From Nitrospirota bacterium (lineage in GTDB: Bacteria > JACPQY01), in assembly GCA_016180645.1 (NCBI GenBank), contig JACPAV010000033.1, positions 31,843 to 95,842 of the forward strand: 64,000 bases of DNA, read 5' to 3'. The translations under genes and the position numbers were made by a program. Below are positions 1-7,334 of this stretch, in pieces. The notes beneath the pieces are model-generated. The model searched no databases and was not told where the DNA came from. It was given only the letters and a program-made list of their open reading frames with translations. Each line of letters begins with the position of its first letter. Within the stretch, counting starts at the first letter, position 1.

Positions 1-906
1 TCCACCGGCGCGACCTTCACTCCGGAAATGATTGTTGTCCACGAAATGGTGCACGCGGTTACGGCCACCATCGGGGCCGGTCCGGGCGTCGGCGGCGATT
101 CGGATTGGGGGAATCACATACTCGCCAACTGGGTATCCGGGGAAGGCGGGATGCGCACGAAGGGCGACCCTGCGGGAACTTCGGCTGAGATGGCGGACGG
201 CATCTACGACTGGGCCGGCTCCTCGTCGGACTACACGCAGAACGCACTCATCGGGCAGTTTCTCGCCAAGGATCTGGGAGCCGAGCGGTTCGAAAGGATC
301 ATCCGGTACGTTCAGGCCGTGGGCGCGGGGGCCACGCTCTGGCGGGACGCCGTTCTCAGCTCAGTCTCCGACACATACGCCGGGTCCGCTGCTCTCCAGA
401 CCGCCGTCCAAGCCTACGCCACGGACTACATCAACAACCAACTCTACAACCGGCTGGAGCAGGTGGGCATGGGCTGGACGTCCGATTTCGACGGCGGCAC
501 GCCGGGGACGGTCATCCAGTCTGTCTACAGCCCCACCGCCGATCGGATCGTGGAGTTCAACATACCCTACGCCACCGCGGGAGCGATCAACTACCTCGCC
601 CTCGTGGATGGATCCACTTCAGATCTCGCGCAGCTCTCACTGGCGACGGTGGACGAAGCGCTGGAATCGGTGGCGTTCGAACGCGGACAACTCGGAGCCC
701 AGATGGGGATGCTTCAGGAAGCCGCCCGCGCGTTGGAGAACGAACAGACAACGCTGACCTCGGCCCTGTCGAGTCTCGCCGACGTGGATACGGCGGACGA
801 GATCACGGAGTTCACCCGGAGGTCCCTGCTCACACAGTCCTCCACCGCGTTCCTGGCCCAGGCACAGAACCTGGACCGGGAAATCGTTCTGGGGTTGTTG
901 ACCTAG
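1..906 (+). CDS. Flagellinolysin: flagellin with embedded zinc metalloprotease domain, 5' end missing
   Basis: The frame is open from base 1, so the N-terminal flagellin part lies outside the window. Counting from the Met at base 28, a zinc-protease motif HEMVH is at residues 5-9 and a candidate third ligand, Glu39, follows about 30 residues later in a Trp-rich stretch, as in gluzincins. The last ~85 residues match the flagellin C-terminal helix domain: an 'ALESVAFERGQLGAQMG' segment, a 'DTADEITEFTRRSLLTQSS' segment and an 'AFLAQAQ' ending with a Leu-rich tail. Flagellins carrying a protease in the hypervariable region are known as flagellinolysins, which make the filament surface proteolytic. 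No other flagellar gene is visible. The stop overlaps the stop of the convergent thiolase gene by two bases. A plain secreted protease is unlikely given the clear flagellin C-terminus. Confidence 0.85.
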   Translation, partial: STGATFTPEMIVVHEMVHAVTATIGAGPGVGGDSDWGNHILANWVSGEGGMRTKGDPAGTSAEMADGIYDWAGSSSDYTQNALIGQFLAKDLGAERFERIIRYVQAVGAGATLWRDAVLSSVSDTYAGSAALQTAVQAYATDYINNQLYNRLEQVGMGWTSDFDGGTPGTVIQSVYSPTADRIVEFNIPYATAGAINYLALVDGSTSDLAQLSLATVDEALESVAFERGQLGAQMGMLQEAARALENEQTTLTSALSSLADVDTADEITEFTRRSLLTQSSTAFLAQAQNLDREIVLGLLT

Positions 907-2066
907 TTCTGCCCGAGGACGACGACGCAGGAAACCGCGCCGGGGCCGCCCACGTTGTGTGCGAGGGCATAGGGACGGCCGTTGTTCACTTGATTCTTGG
1001 CTGCGCGCCCCTGGAGTTGGCGGGTGGCCTCCACGATCATTCGGACGCCGCTCGCGCCGATGGGATGTCCGAACGATTTCAGACCGCCGCTGGCGTTCAC
1101 CGGGATGTCGCCGTCGAGCGCCGTCCGCCCCTCTTCAATCAATCGCCAACCCTCCCCCTTTTTCGCGAATCCGAGATCCTCGTAGTTCGAGATCTCGGTC
1201 CAAGTGAAGCAATCATGCACTTCGGCGCAACGGATCTCCTTCGCCGGCTCCTTGATCCCCGCCTGCTCGTAGGCCTGCTGGGCGGCGAGTTGGGTGGCTT
1301 TGAATCCGAGATAGTCGAATTGGGAATCGTTGTAGGGGCGACCGCTGGTTACGGCGAGGCCGACGCCTTTGAGAAGCACGTAGTCCTTGCGGAACTGCTT
1401 GGCCATGTCCGCCCGGCAGATGATCGCTGCCGCGGCGCCGTCCGTCGTCGGACAGCAATCGAACAATCCGAAAGGCGAGGCGATCAATGGGGCTTTCATG
1501 ACCTGATCCAAGGTGACTTCCATCTGGAAATGTGCCTTGGGATGGAGCGAGCCGTTGTGGTGGTTCTTCACGGCCACTTTGGCGAGGGTCTCCTTCTTCA
1601 CGCCGAACGTGTGCATGTACCGGTTGGCTGCAAGGGCGAAAATGCCGGGAGCGGTATTGCCGCGTCCGAGCAGGGGGTGGCCGTAGTCGCGCGCGATGCC
1701 GCGTCCGCCGCGGTCCTTCATTTTCTCCGCGCCGAGCGCGAGGACAACGTCGTACATGCCGGAGGCTACGGCAAAGGCGGCATTCCGAAACGCTTCCATG
1801 CCGGTGGCGCAGAAATTCTCGACGCGTGTGATGGGGATATTGTAAAGGCGCAAGGGGTCGGCGAGGCTCACGCCGGCCTTTCCGCCGTGCGCTCCCGGGT
1901 TGTACGTTCCAATCCAGGCCGCCTGGATACGATCCGGCTCAATCCCCGCTTCCGCGATCGCCTCGAAACCGGCCTCCACGACGAGTTCGTCAAACCCGGC
2001 GTCGAACCGATCGCCGAACTTGCAACACCCCGTTCCGATCACGGCGACCTTGTCGGTAATACTCAT
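903..2066 (-). CDS. Thiolase (SCP-x/archaeal acetyl-CoA C-acyltransferase type)
   Basis: A 387-residue thiolase that should catalyse CoA-dependent cleavage (or the reverse condensation) of 3-oxoacyl-CoA in the cytoplasm. The nucleophilic Cys lies in ENFCATGMEA near residue 86. The second catalytic region reads EVHDCFTWTE, and the C-terminal GGLKSFGHPIGASG holds the catalytic His of the SCP-x-like subgroup, which has no C-terminal Cys in CxG form. It is last in a three-gene minus-strand operon, 17 bases after the HMGCS-like/DUF35 fusion. Thiolases of this subgroup often work in a complex with a DUF35 OB-fold protein, which fits the neighbour. The substrate is unknown: a fatty-acid, steroid side-chain or aromatic-derived acyl-CoA is possible. 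Confidence 0.88.
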   Translation of the reverse strand: MSITDKVAVIGTGCCKFGDRFDAGFDELVVEAGFEAIAEAGIEPDRIQAAWIGTYNPGAHGGKAGVSLADPLRLYNIPITRVENFCATGMEAFRNAAFAVASGMYDVVLALGAEKMKDRGGRGIARDYGHPLLGRGNTAPGIFALAANRYMHTFGVKKETLAKVAVKNHHNGSLHPKAHFQMEVTLDQVMKAPLIASPFGLFDCCPTTDGAAAAIICRADMAKQFRKDYVLLKGVGLAVTSGRPYNDSQFDYLGFKATQLAAQQAYEQAGIKEPAKEIRCAEVHDCFTWTEISNYEDLGFAKKGEGWRLIEEGRTALDGDIPVNASGGLKSFGHPIGASGVRMIVEATRQLQGRAAKNQVNNGRPYALAHNVGGPGAVSCVVVLGQN

Positions 2067-2083
2067 CTTCTACCTCCCGTCGA

Positions 2084-3502
2084 TCACGCTCGCGCGGGTC
2101 GGGCTTTCCAGAAGTAGTTCCGGAAGCCGCCGCCATCGTGGAACCAGCGCAGCGACATCTCCACCGGCATTCCAATTTCGAACTTGTCGGCATCGCAATC
2201 GGTCGCTTGGGTGTATACGCGTCCGCCACCCTCCAAGTCGACAACGGCCATCAATTGGGGAGACAGGGTGCCTTCGAAGAGATAATCCTTGGTCATGGTG
2301 AAAACCTTCCCCCGGCGGGAAAGCCGCTTTTCCTCCATTTGATCCTTGGTCCGACATCCCTGGCAGACGCGTGCTTGAGGGAAGTGAACGAAACCGCATT
2401 TCTTGCAACGGCTCCCGTGGAGTTGAAGGTTTTGCGCGTGTTCCTTCTGCGCCAGCACGTTCGTGACATTCGGCGCGGGAATGCTCGGCCCGAGGATCCC
2501 CTGGACTTTCAGGTATTCCTCGTAGTTTTTCATCTCGCGCCGAAAGCCGAGGATCTTTTCCAGGTCCAACTTCTTCTTGAGGTCGTTGATCCTATCCGTC
2601 GTGCGCAGCAGAAGGATGTCGCATCCATCTCCGTAGCCGACCATGGCGTAGCGCTGATCGGGTTTAGACTTGGCCAGCGCGGCGGCGAGTCCCAAAAAGA
2701 TATGCGGGGTTCCCGTGAAGCCGGTCTTGTCCGCAAATACCTCCTGATACTGCCGGGCAGGATCGAGCCCGAGGCTCTTCGCGAATCCTTGCCCCGTCTT
2801 GGCATTCGCCGCCGGCAGAATGATCCCGTCCAAGTCGGCTGCCTTGAAGCCGTCGGCTTTGGAGAGTGCTCCAAAGGCCTGCTTGAGAACGCGCCCCATG
2901 CCGTACTGCTGGCCGAACCGTGTCTCGTCACCCGCGATGAATTCGTCCGATTCCTTTCGCCACTCGTCCAGGAAATCATCGGTCCAGGTGGAGACCTTCT
3001 CGATTTCGACGGCGATATTCTCGTTGGAGATCAGGAATGCCGCCGCCGCATCACCCGAGGTGGATTCCTGCGGAGTTTCCGGCTCGGTGGGACGCCTGTC
3101 CGCGGCCACCACGAGGATCGATTCGGCCGATCCGGCGAGAATCGCGTTGCGCGCGCCGCGGAGAGCGCTTGTTCCTCCGCGCAGACTCCCCGCGAAATCA
3201 ATCGTGTCCATTTGGGCGGGAAGGTCGCACGCGGCGGCGATCACACTCGCCGCCTGCTTCTGGAGATACGGGGAGGTCGTGGAGGCGAAGTAGAGGCCGT
3301 CGATCGACTTGCGCGTAGGCTCGCCCAAGGCGGCCAAAGCCGCTTCGGCGCCGAGCGTCAGCGCGTCCTCGTCAAAATTGGCGACCGCCTTCTCGCCGCC
3401 GCCGCTCTTCCCACCCCAAGCGCGGGCGATCTCCTCCCGCTTCAGCCGGAAGGCTGGGACGTAGACGCCGATATCCGAAATGCCGACCGGAGTGGACGCC
3501 AC
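2084..3502 (-). CDS. HMG-CoA synthase-like thiolase-fold domain fused to a DUF35 zinc-ribbon/OB-fold domain
   Basis: Residues 1 to about 340 resemble the HMG-CoA synthase/KAS III half of the thiolase superfamily (start ISDIGVYVPAFRL; TSGDAAAAFLI in the middle). Residues from about 365 are a DUF35 domain: a zinc ribbon with CKKC and CQGC pairs, then an OB-fold (FTMTKDYLFEGTLSPQLMAVVDLEG). In archaea the thiolase, HMGCS and DUF35 proteins form one acetoacetyl-CoA/HMG-CoA channelling complex; here two of the three are fused and the third is the next gene. The loop expected to hold the catalytic Cys reads AGSLRGGT (residues 104-111) with no Cys, so normal HMG-CoA synthesis is doubtful. It may act as a partner or a retro-aldolase, as with thiolase-like/DUF35 pairs in steroid side-chain breakdown. 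The ATG is 3 bases after the SDR stop. Confidence 0.82.
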   Translation of the reverse strand: MASTPVGISDIGVYVPAFRLKREEIARAWGGKSGGGEKAVANFDEDALTLGAEAALAALGEPTRKSIDGLYFASTTSPYLQKQAASVIAAACDLPAQMDTIDFAGSLRGGTSALRGARNAILAGSAESILVVAADRRPTEPETPQESTSGDAAAAFLISNENIAVEIEKVSTWTDDFLDEWRKESDEFIAGDETRFGQQYGMGRVLKQAFGALSKADGFKAADLDGIILPAANAKTGQGFAKSLGLDPARQYQEVFADKTGFTGTPHIFLGLAAALAKSKPDQRYAMVGYGDGCDILLLRTTDRINDLKKKLDLEKILGFRREMKNYEEYLKVQGILGPSIPAPNVTNVLAQKEHAQNLQLHGSRCKKCGFVHFPQARVCQGCRTKDQMEEKRLSRRGKVFTMTKDYLFEGTLSPQLMAVVDLEGGGRVYTQATDCDADKFEIGMPVEMSLRWFHDGGGFRNYFWKARPARA

Positions 3503-3505
3503 TCG

Positions 3506-4351
3506 CTACTCCATCATGATCTTCTTGATGTTCTGCTGGATTTCCGGGGCTGACCAGATACCGGAATCCTTCCGGACACCGTTGGACACGGCCATCTTGT
3601 ATTCGAACAGATGCCGACCCTGAGTGCCGAAGATTTTTCCGGTGATATCGGCGGAGAGATCCGACGCGAGAAAAAGAACGATGGGCGTAATGTGTTGGGG
3701 GCCGAGCTCCTCCTCGCTGACGCCCTGGAACATCGCGAGGTCCGATGTCATCCGGGTGAGGGCGGCGGGGGCGATCGCATTCACGGTGATGGCGTATTTC
3801 ATTCCTTCCATCGAAACGGTGCGGGTGAACCCGTAAATGCCGGCCTTGGCCGAGCTGTAGTTGGCCTGGCCGAAGTTCCCCATCAAACCCGATACCGAAG
3901 TGGTGTTAATGATGCGGCCGCCCTTGCCGTTTTCCTTCATCCACGTAAATACGGGCTGGGTGACGCAGAACGTGCCCTTGAGGTGGACGGCGATGACAGC
4001 GTCCCATTCGGCTTCGCTCATTTTCGCCAGCGATTTGTCACGCAGGATGCCCGCGTTGTTGACCAAGATGTCGACCTTCCCGAATGCGCTCAACGCCGAC
4101 TTGAGAATGTTTTGACCGCCCTCCACCGTGGCCACGTTGTCGTAGCTGGGCGCGGCCGCCCCGCCGGCTTTCTTGATTTCATCGACCACCGTATCGGCCG
4201 CCATCTTCCCGCCGCCGCCGCCGGATCGGTCGCCACCGAGGTCGTTCACAACAACCTTGGCACCCTCTTTCGCAAACGCCAGGCAGTGGCTCCGGCCGAT
4301 GCCGTTCGCTCCGCCCGTGATAATTGCTACTTTTCCGTCGAGTAGTCCCAT
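3506..4351 (-). CDS. SDR-family 3-hydroxyacyl-CoA dehydrogenase (MFE-2-like)
   Basis: A 281-residue short-chain dehydrogenase with a TGGANGIGR cofactor loop at residues 12-20, an NNAGILRDKS segment, and the catalytic Ser/Tyr/Lys in TTSVSG...NYSSAKAG. The NDLGGDRSGGGGG stretch after beta-2 is typical of the (3R)-hydroxyacyl-CoA dehydrogenase part of peroxisomal multifunctional enzyme 2. It probably oxidises a 3-hydroxyacyl-CoA with NAD, making the 3-oxo thioester that the downstream thiolase would cleave. It is the first gene of the three-gene operon, and a palindromic repeat lies 15-113 bases upstream of its ATG, where promoter signals would be expected. The exact substrate cannot be read from sequence. 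Confidence 0.85.
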   Translation of the reverse strand: MGLLDGKVAIITGGANGIGRSHCLAFAKEGAKVVVNDLGGDRSGGGGGKMAADTVVDEIKKAGGAAAPSYDNVATVEGGQNILKSALSAFGKVDILVNNAGILRDKSLAKMSEAEWDAVIAVHLKGTFCVTQPVFTWMKENGKGGRIINTTSVSGLMGNFGQANYSSAKAGIYGFTRTVSMEGMKYAITVNAIAPAALTRMTSDLAMFQGVSEEELGPQHITPIVLFLASDLSADITGKIFGTQGRHLFEYKMAVSNGVRKDSGIWSAPEIQQNIKKIMME

Positions 4352-4365
4352 GGGAAACCTCCTTC

Positions 4366-4464
4366 TAAGAGCCTCTGACAGAATGCCGATTCGTAGGGGA
4401 GCATCTTCAGATGCTCCCTCTTGTCGGGAGGGTCTGAAGACCCTCCCCTACGCATTCTGTTAGA
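4366..4464. repeat. Nested-palindrome repeat, copy 1 (about 99 bp)
   Basis: Starts TAAGAGCCTCTGACAGAATG and ends in CATTCTGTTAGAC, which are imperfect inverted ends. Inside are two perfect hairpins, GGGAGCATCTTCAGATGCTCCC-like (positions 4399-4418) and a GGGAGGGTCTGAAGACCCTCCC-like one (4436-4457). This copy lies in the opposite orientation to the other four and directly precedes the SDR gene. Confidence 0.9.
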
Positions 4465-4790
4465 CAGGTTGTGCGGATTGGTCCTCCCTTATGTGGGGCG
4501 CTCGGCCCTTGCTTCAGTATCCTGCACACGCGGGGGAGCATAGGACAGGAACGGGAGGGAGGTCAAGAGGAACATAACGCATTGCGTCGAACCCGCCGTG
4601 GGCGTGAGGCGGTTGACCGTCGCCCCGTCGCGCCGCGTATGGCGTGGCTTCACGGGCTCGCCCCAGTTGGCTGCAATGTCTATTGTCAAGTACGTCCCCG
4701 AAAAACCGTTCCATACCGCACCGTAGCCGATGGACACCGCGCAAGAAGCGCCCCCCGCCGCGCGGAGATCACATCCCGCCGCACCGGCCG
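4465..4790. other. Spacer without a convincing gene
   Basis: About 325 bases between the 5' side of the acyl-CoA operon and the 3' end of the receiver-like gene. An 82-codon minus frame (4489-4737) has no signal, no ribosome binding site and no family resemblance I can recognise. No clear promoter or terminator was found by eye, although the operon promoter should lie here or inside the repeat. Confidence 0.5.
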
Positions 4791-6683
4791 CTACTTGAGA
4801 AGGAGAGGAAACTCCTGGAGAAGCTCGAAATCGCCCTCAGGTGGAGCGGCCAACAGTTGCACCCGGAGATCGGCCCCGAGGTCCGCCTTGCGAAGTCCCC
4901 GTGGGCAGAAGAGATCGAGGCGGTGGAGGGCGAAGGGCCCCGGCGCCTTGTCCGGAGGCGAAAGATCCACGGTCTCCCAAGGCTGGCCGCCCTTCAGAAA
5001 CGTCGCACGGTAGCGAAGATCAGAAGGGAGGATTCTGCCGAGCGATCTGACGCCGATGGCAAGTGAAATGTACGCGAAACCTCCCTGGTCCACCTTGCGG
5101 GCTCGCTCACCCGGCTGGGCCTGAGCTGAAATGGCTTTTCGGCCGGTGTTCGGCGTCCATACGAACCCCCGCTCGCCGCCTTCGGTCTCCACGTCCAGCC
5201 ATTCCCCCGCTTCCTTGCTGATTCGAAGCAGAACGCCGGGACCCAGCTCTTCCACAAGATCGTGCTCAATCCCCGGGCCGGACCGCAGCCGGGTCTTGCT
5301 GGTCGTGACGGCCATGCCCTTGGGGAGGCCGAGCGGCGTTTCGGTTGCCAGATCGCTCCACGCGGGTTCAGGTGGTTTCGGGGGGGGGGCGGCCTCACCG
5401 ATGGCGGGAGCGGGCTCCGAGACGCGGGGGAGCGCTTGGATATCGGGTGCGACCGTTCTGGGAAGGGTGTCTGCCAAGCGGTCGAAACTGCTCTGAACGG
5501 CCGCGAACTGCTGTTGGAGTTGATCCACTTGTTTCTGCGTCGTGACGCTTCGCCGTTCCCATTGAGCGTTCTCGACGGCGAAATAGGAAAGACCGGCCAC
5601 GGAGATCGCCAATACGGCCGAGGTCGCAAGCGACTTCGGTGAGATCCGGGTGGACACGAAAGGAATGTTTTTTTCCTCCGGTTTGCCCGCTCCCTTGGCG
5701 GCAGGTAGAGCGTCGGCTTGCTGGCGGGCTTTCAGGGTTTCGATTTCGCTTTCCAGGGCGAGTTTCACCTTGACCATCGGCTCAAGCTCCCGGTTGCGGC
5801 GTCGAAGTTTGGAAACCTCCTCCTGAAGGTCGTCGATCTCCTGCTTGAGTTCGAGAATCTCGCTCGCGTCCCGCTGGACGGAGGGCGGCGCCGTGAGTGG
5901 TTCTGGGGGAATGACGCTGGGTGGCGGTTGAGCCGTGGTGACCGGTTCCTGAACGGCTTCGATGGTCAACGGCGGCGCCACCACCGCGGGAACCGGCCCC
6001 GATGGGGGCAACGTCGCTCTTGGCGCAGGGGCTTCGGCCTCATCATCCTCCTTCCACCAGAAAGTGAATTTTCCCTCCTCTTGGGCCATCGTGAAAGGCT
6101 CGGGCGGTGGAGGAGCGGTGCGCATGGTTTCATCCCAGACGGGCGCGGAGGGCTTCGATGGGGTGGCCGCGGCGCGCGGGGTCCCGGCCGGAGCCGGGGA
6201 TGTTTCCGCGGAAAGGTCGTCGGAAGGCGGAGGGATGATCATGGGCGCCGGGCTCTCGGATGAGCCCATTCCTCCCTCGCGGAAATTGACCCGCAGGTTG
6301 CGGTGCATGAGCGCTTTTCGGGCCACGTCGCGAATCTGGTACTCCTCCACGGGTGTGGACAGGTAGTCAAAGGCACCGATCTTGAGGGCCTCCCACTTCG
6401 TGTCCTGGCTGGGGGATTCGGTTAGAACGATAATTTCAGACAGGGGCGCCGACTGCTTGATGTCCCGCAAAACCTGCAATCCGGTCGAGTCTTCCAGCTT
6501 GAGCCCGGTGATGATGATTTCATATTCCTGCCGGCCCAGTTCGCGCAACGCTTCCTGCCGGCCGGCGGCAGGCCGGAGGGCAAACCCGTCCTTCAAGAGG
6601 GCTTTTCCTATGTTGGCCCACATGGGGCCACCCTCTTCTATCAGGAGGATTGAACGTTGCGTGCCCTTCCGTTCTGTCGCCAT
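4791..6683 (-). CDS. Degenerate receiver domain, coiled coil, TM segment and SH3b protein
   Basis: A 630-residue protein. Residues 11-125 fold like a CheY receiver (ILLIEEGGP, IIVLTESPS, GAFDYLSTPV). However, the phospho-acceptor Asp position is Gly60 (IIITGLKLEDSTGLQVL) and the conserved Lys is Thr110, so phosphorylation is unlikely. A Pro/Ala-rich linker follows to about 265, then a charged coiled coil (about 270-320), a single TM segment (SLATSAVLAISVAGLSYFAV, near 352-371), another short coiled coil, a bacterial SH3 domain (about 455-515, TSKTRLRSGPGIEHDLVEEL) and a C-terminal domain I do not recognise. The topology implies a cytoplasmic pseudo-receiver linked to a periplasmic, possibly wall-binding, SH3 part. 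No kinase is nearby. Confidence 0.8.
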   Translation of the reverse strand: MATERKGTQRSILLIEEGGPMWANIGKALLKDGFALRPAAGRQEALRELGRQEYEIIITGLKLEDSTGLQVLRDIKQSAPLSEIIVLTESPSQDTKWEALKIGAFDYLSTPVEEYQIRDVARKALMHRNLRVNFREGGMGSSESPAPMIIPPPSDDLSAETSPAPAGTPRAAATPSKPSAPVWDETMRTAPPPPEPFTMAQEEGKFTFWWKEDDEAEAPAPRATLPPSGPVPAVVAPPLTIEAVQEPVTTAQPPPSVIPPEPLTAPPSVQRDASEILELKQEIDDLQEEVSKLRRRNRELEPMVKVKLALESEIETLKARQQADALPAAKGAGKPEEKNIPFVSTRISPKSLATSAVLAISVAGLSYFAVENAQWERRSVTTQKQVDQLQQQFAAVQSSFDRLADTLPRTVAPDIQALPRVSEPAPAIGEAAPPPKPPEPAWSDLATETPLGLPKGMAVTTSKTRLRSGPGIEHDLVEELGPGVLLRISKEAGEWLDVETEGGERGFVWTPNTGRKAISAQAQPGERARKVDQGGFAYISLAIGVRSLGRILPSDLRYRATFLKGGQPWETVDLSPPDKAPGPFALHRLDLFCPRGLRKADLGADLRVQLLAAPPEGDFELLQEFPLLLK

Positions 6684-6732
6684 TTACAGGTCTGTTTTTG
6701 CGAGGCCCATTTTAGGCGAAGCATTTGAAAAG

Positions 6733-7185
6733 TCAAGAAGATTCGGGTGATTTTTGAATCCATCCTGCTTTGGCCAGGAACCAGAGGGCAACCAGCGTGA
6801 CTGCCAGTGATATTCCGTATACCACGGAGGAGGACATGTGTTTGAGGAAAAAGAATCCTCGTTCCGCGCTGGGGAGGGGAAGACCGAGCAGGATGGCGGC
6901 AATCGCGAGCGCCCGAAGTCCGACGAAAACGGAAAGGAGGCGTGCGAACCAGCGATGACCCTTGAACAGGAGATATGGAAACAGGAGCGTGATGAGGAGC
7001 CCGACGGTGAGGAAGAAGGCTGCGTACACCTTCGAAAGGCCCGGCGGGAGACCGTGGCTCACGATCTTTTGGAGGGCGAATCCCTCGTAGAGGAGACCGT
7101 AGACCAAATAGGCGATTGCGGCTTGCGTGAAGGGCTTCCGCAGGTCCATGGCGCCATGGTACGCCGTGTGGCGACGCGACGCCAT
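6733..7185 (-). CDS. Small polytopic membrane protein, unknown function
   Basis: About 150 residues with four predicted membrane segments (AAIAYLVYGLLYEGFAL, VYAAFFLTVGLLITLLFPYLL, LLSVFVGLRALAIAAILLGL, VVYGISLAVTLVALWFLA). I recognise no family. An internal ATG at base 7149 (MDLRKPF) is an equally plausible start, since neither start has a strong ribosome binding site. It is in the same direction as the receiver-like gene and 49 bases upstream of it, so the two may be co-transcribed. Confidence 0.65.
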   Translation of the reverse strand: MASRRHTAYHGAMDLRKPFTQAAIAYLVYGLLYEGFALQKIVSHGLPPGLSKVYAAFFLTVGLLITLLFPYLLFKGHRWFARLLSVFVGLRALAIAAILLGLPLPSAERGFFFLKHMSSSVVYGISLAVTLVALWFLAKAGWIQKSPESS

Positions 7186-7230
7186 GGAGCGTTTTGACTT
7201 GGTGGATGCGCTTCGGTACGGTGATTCAGT

Positions 7231-7332
7231 GCGTCCAACAGAATGCGTAGGGGAGGGTCTTCAGACCCTCCCGACAAGAGGGAGCATCTGAAGATGCTCC
7301 CCTACGAATCGGCATTCTGTTAGAGGCTCTTA
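7231..7332. repeat. Nested-palindrome repeat, copy 2 (about 102 bp)
   Basis: Begins GCGTCCAACAGAATGCGTAG and ends GGCATTCTGTTAGAGGCTCT. Contains the GGGAGGGTCT/AGACCCTCCC hairpin and the GGGAGCATCT/AGATGCTCCC hairpin. Its right end is only 2 bases from the ATG of the family B polymerase, so any promoter and ribosome binding site for that gene must be inside or before the element. Confidence 0.92.
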
Positions 7333-7334
7333 TT

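Noticed and set aside
957-2117. Long plus-strand frame opposite the thiolase gene
   Set aside because: Antisense shadow in high-GC DNA; the minus frame has full thiolase motifs.
4489-4737. Possible small minus-strand gene of 82 codons
   Set aside because: No ribosome binding site, domain or signal; flanked by a repeat and likely non-coding.
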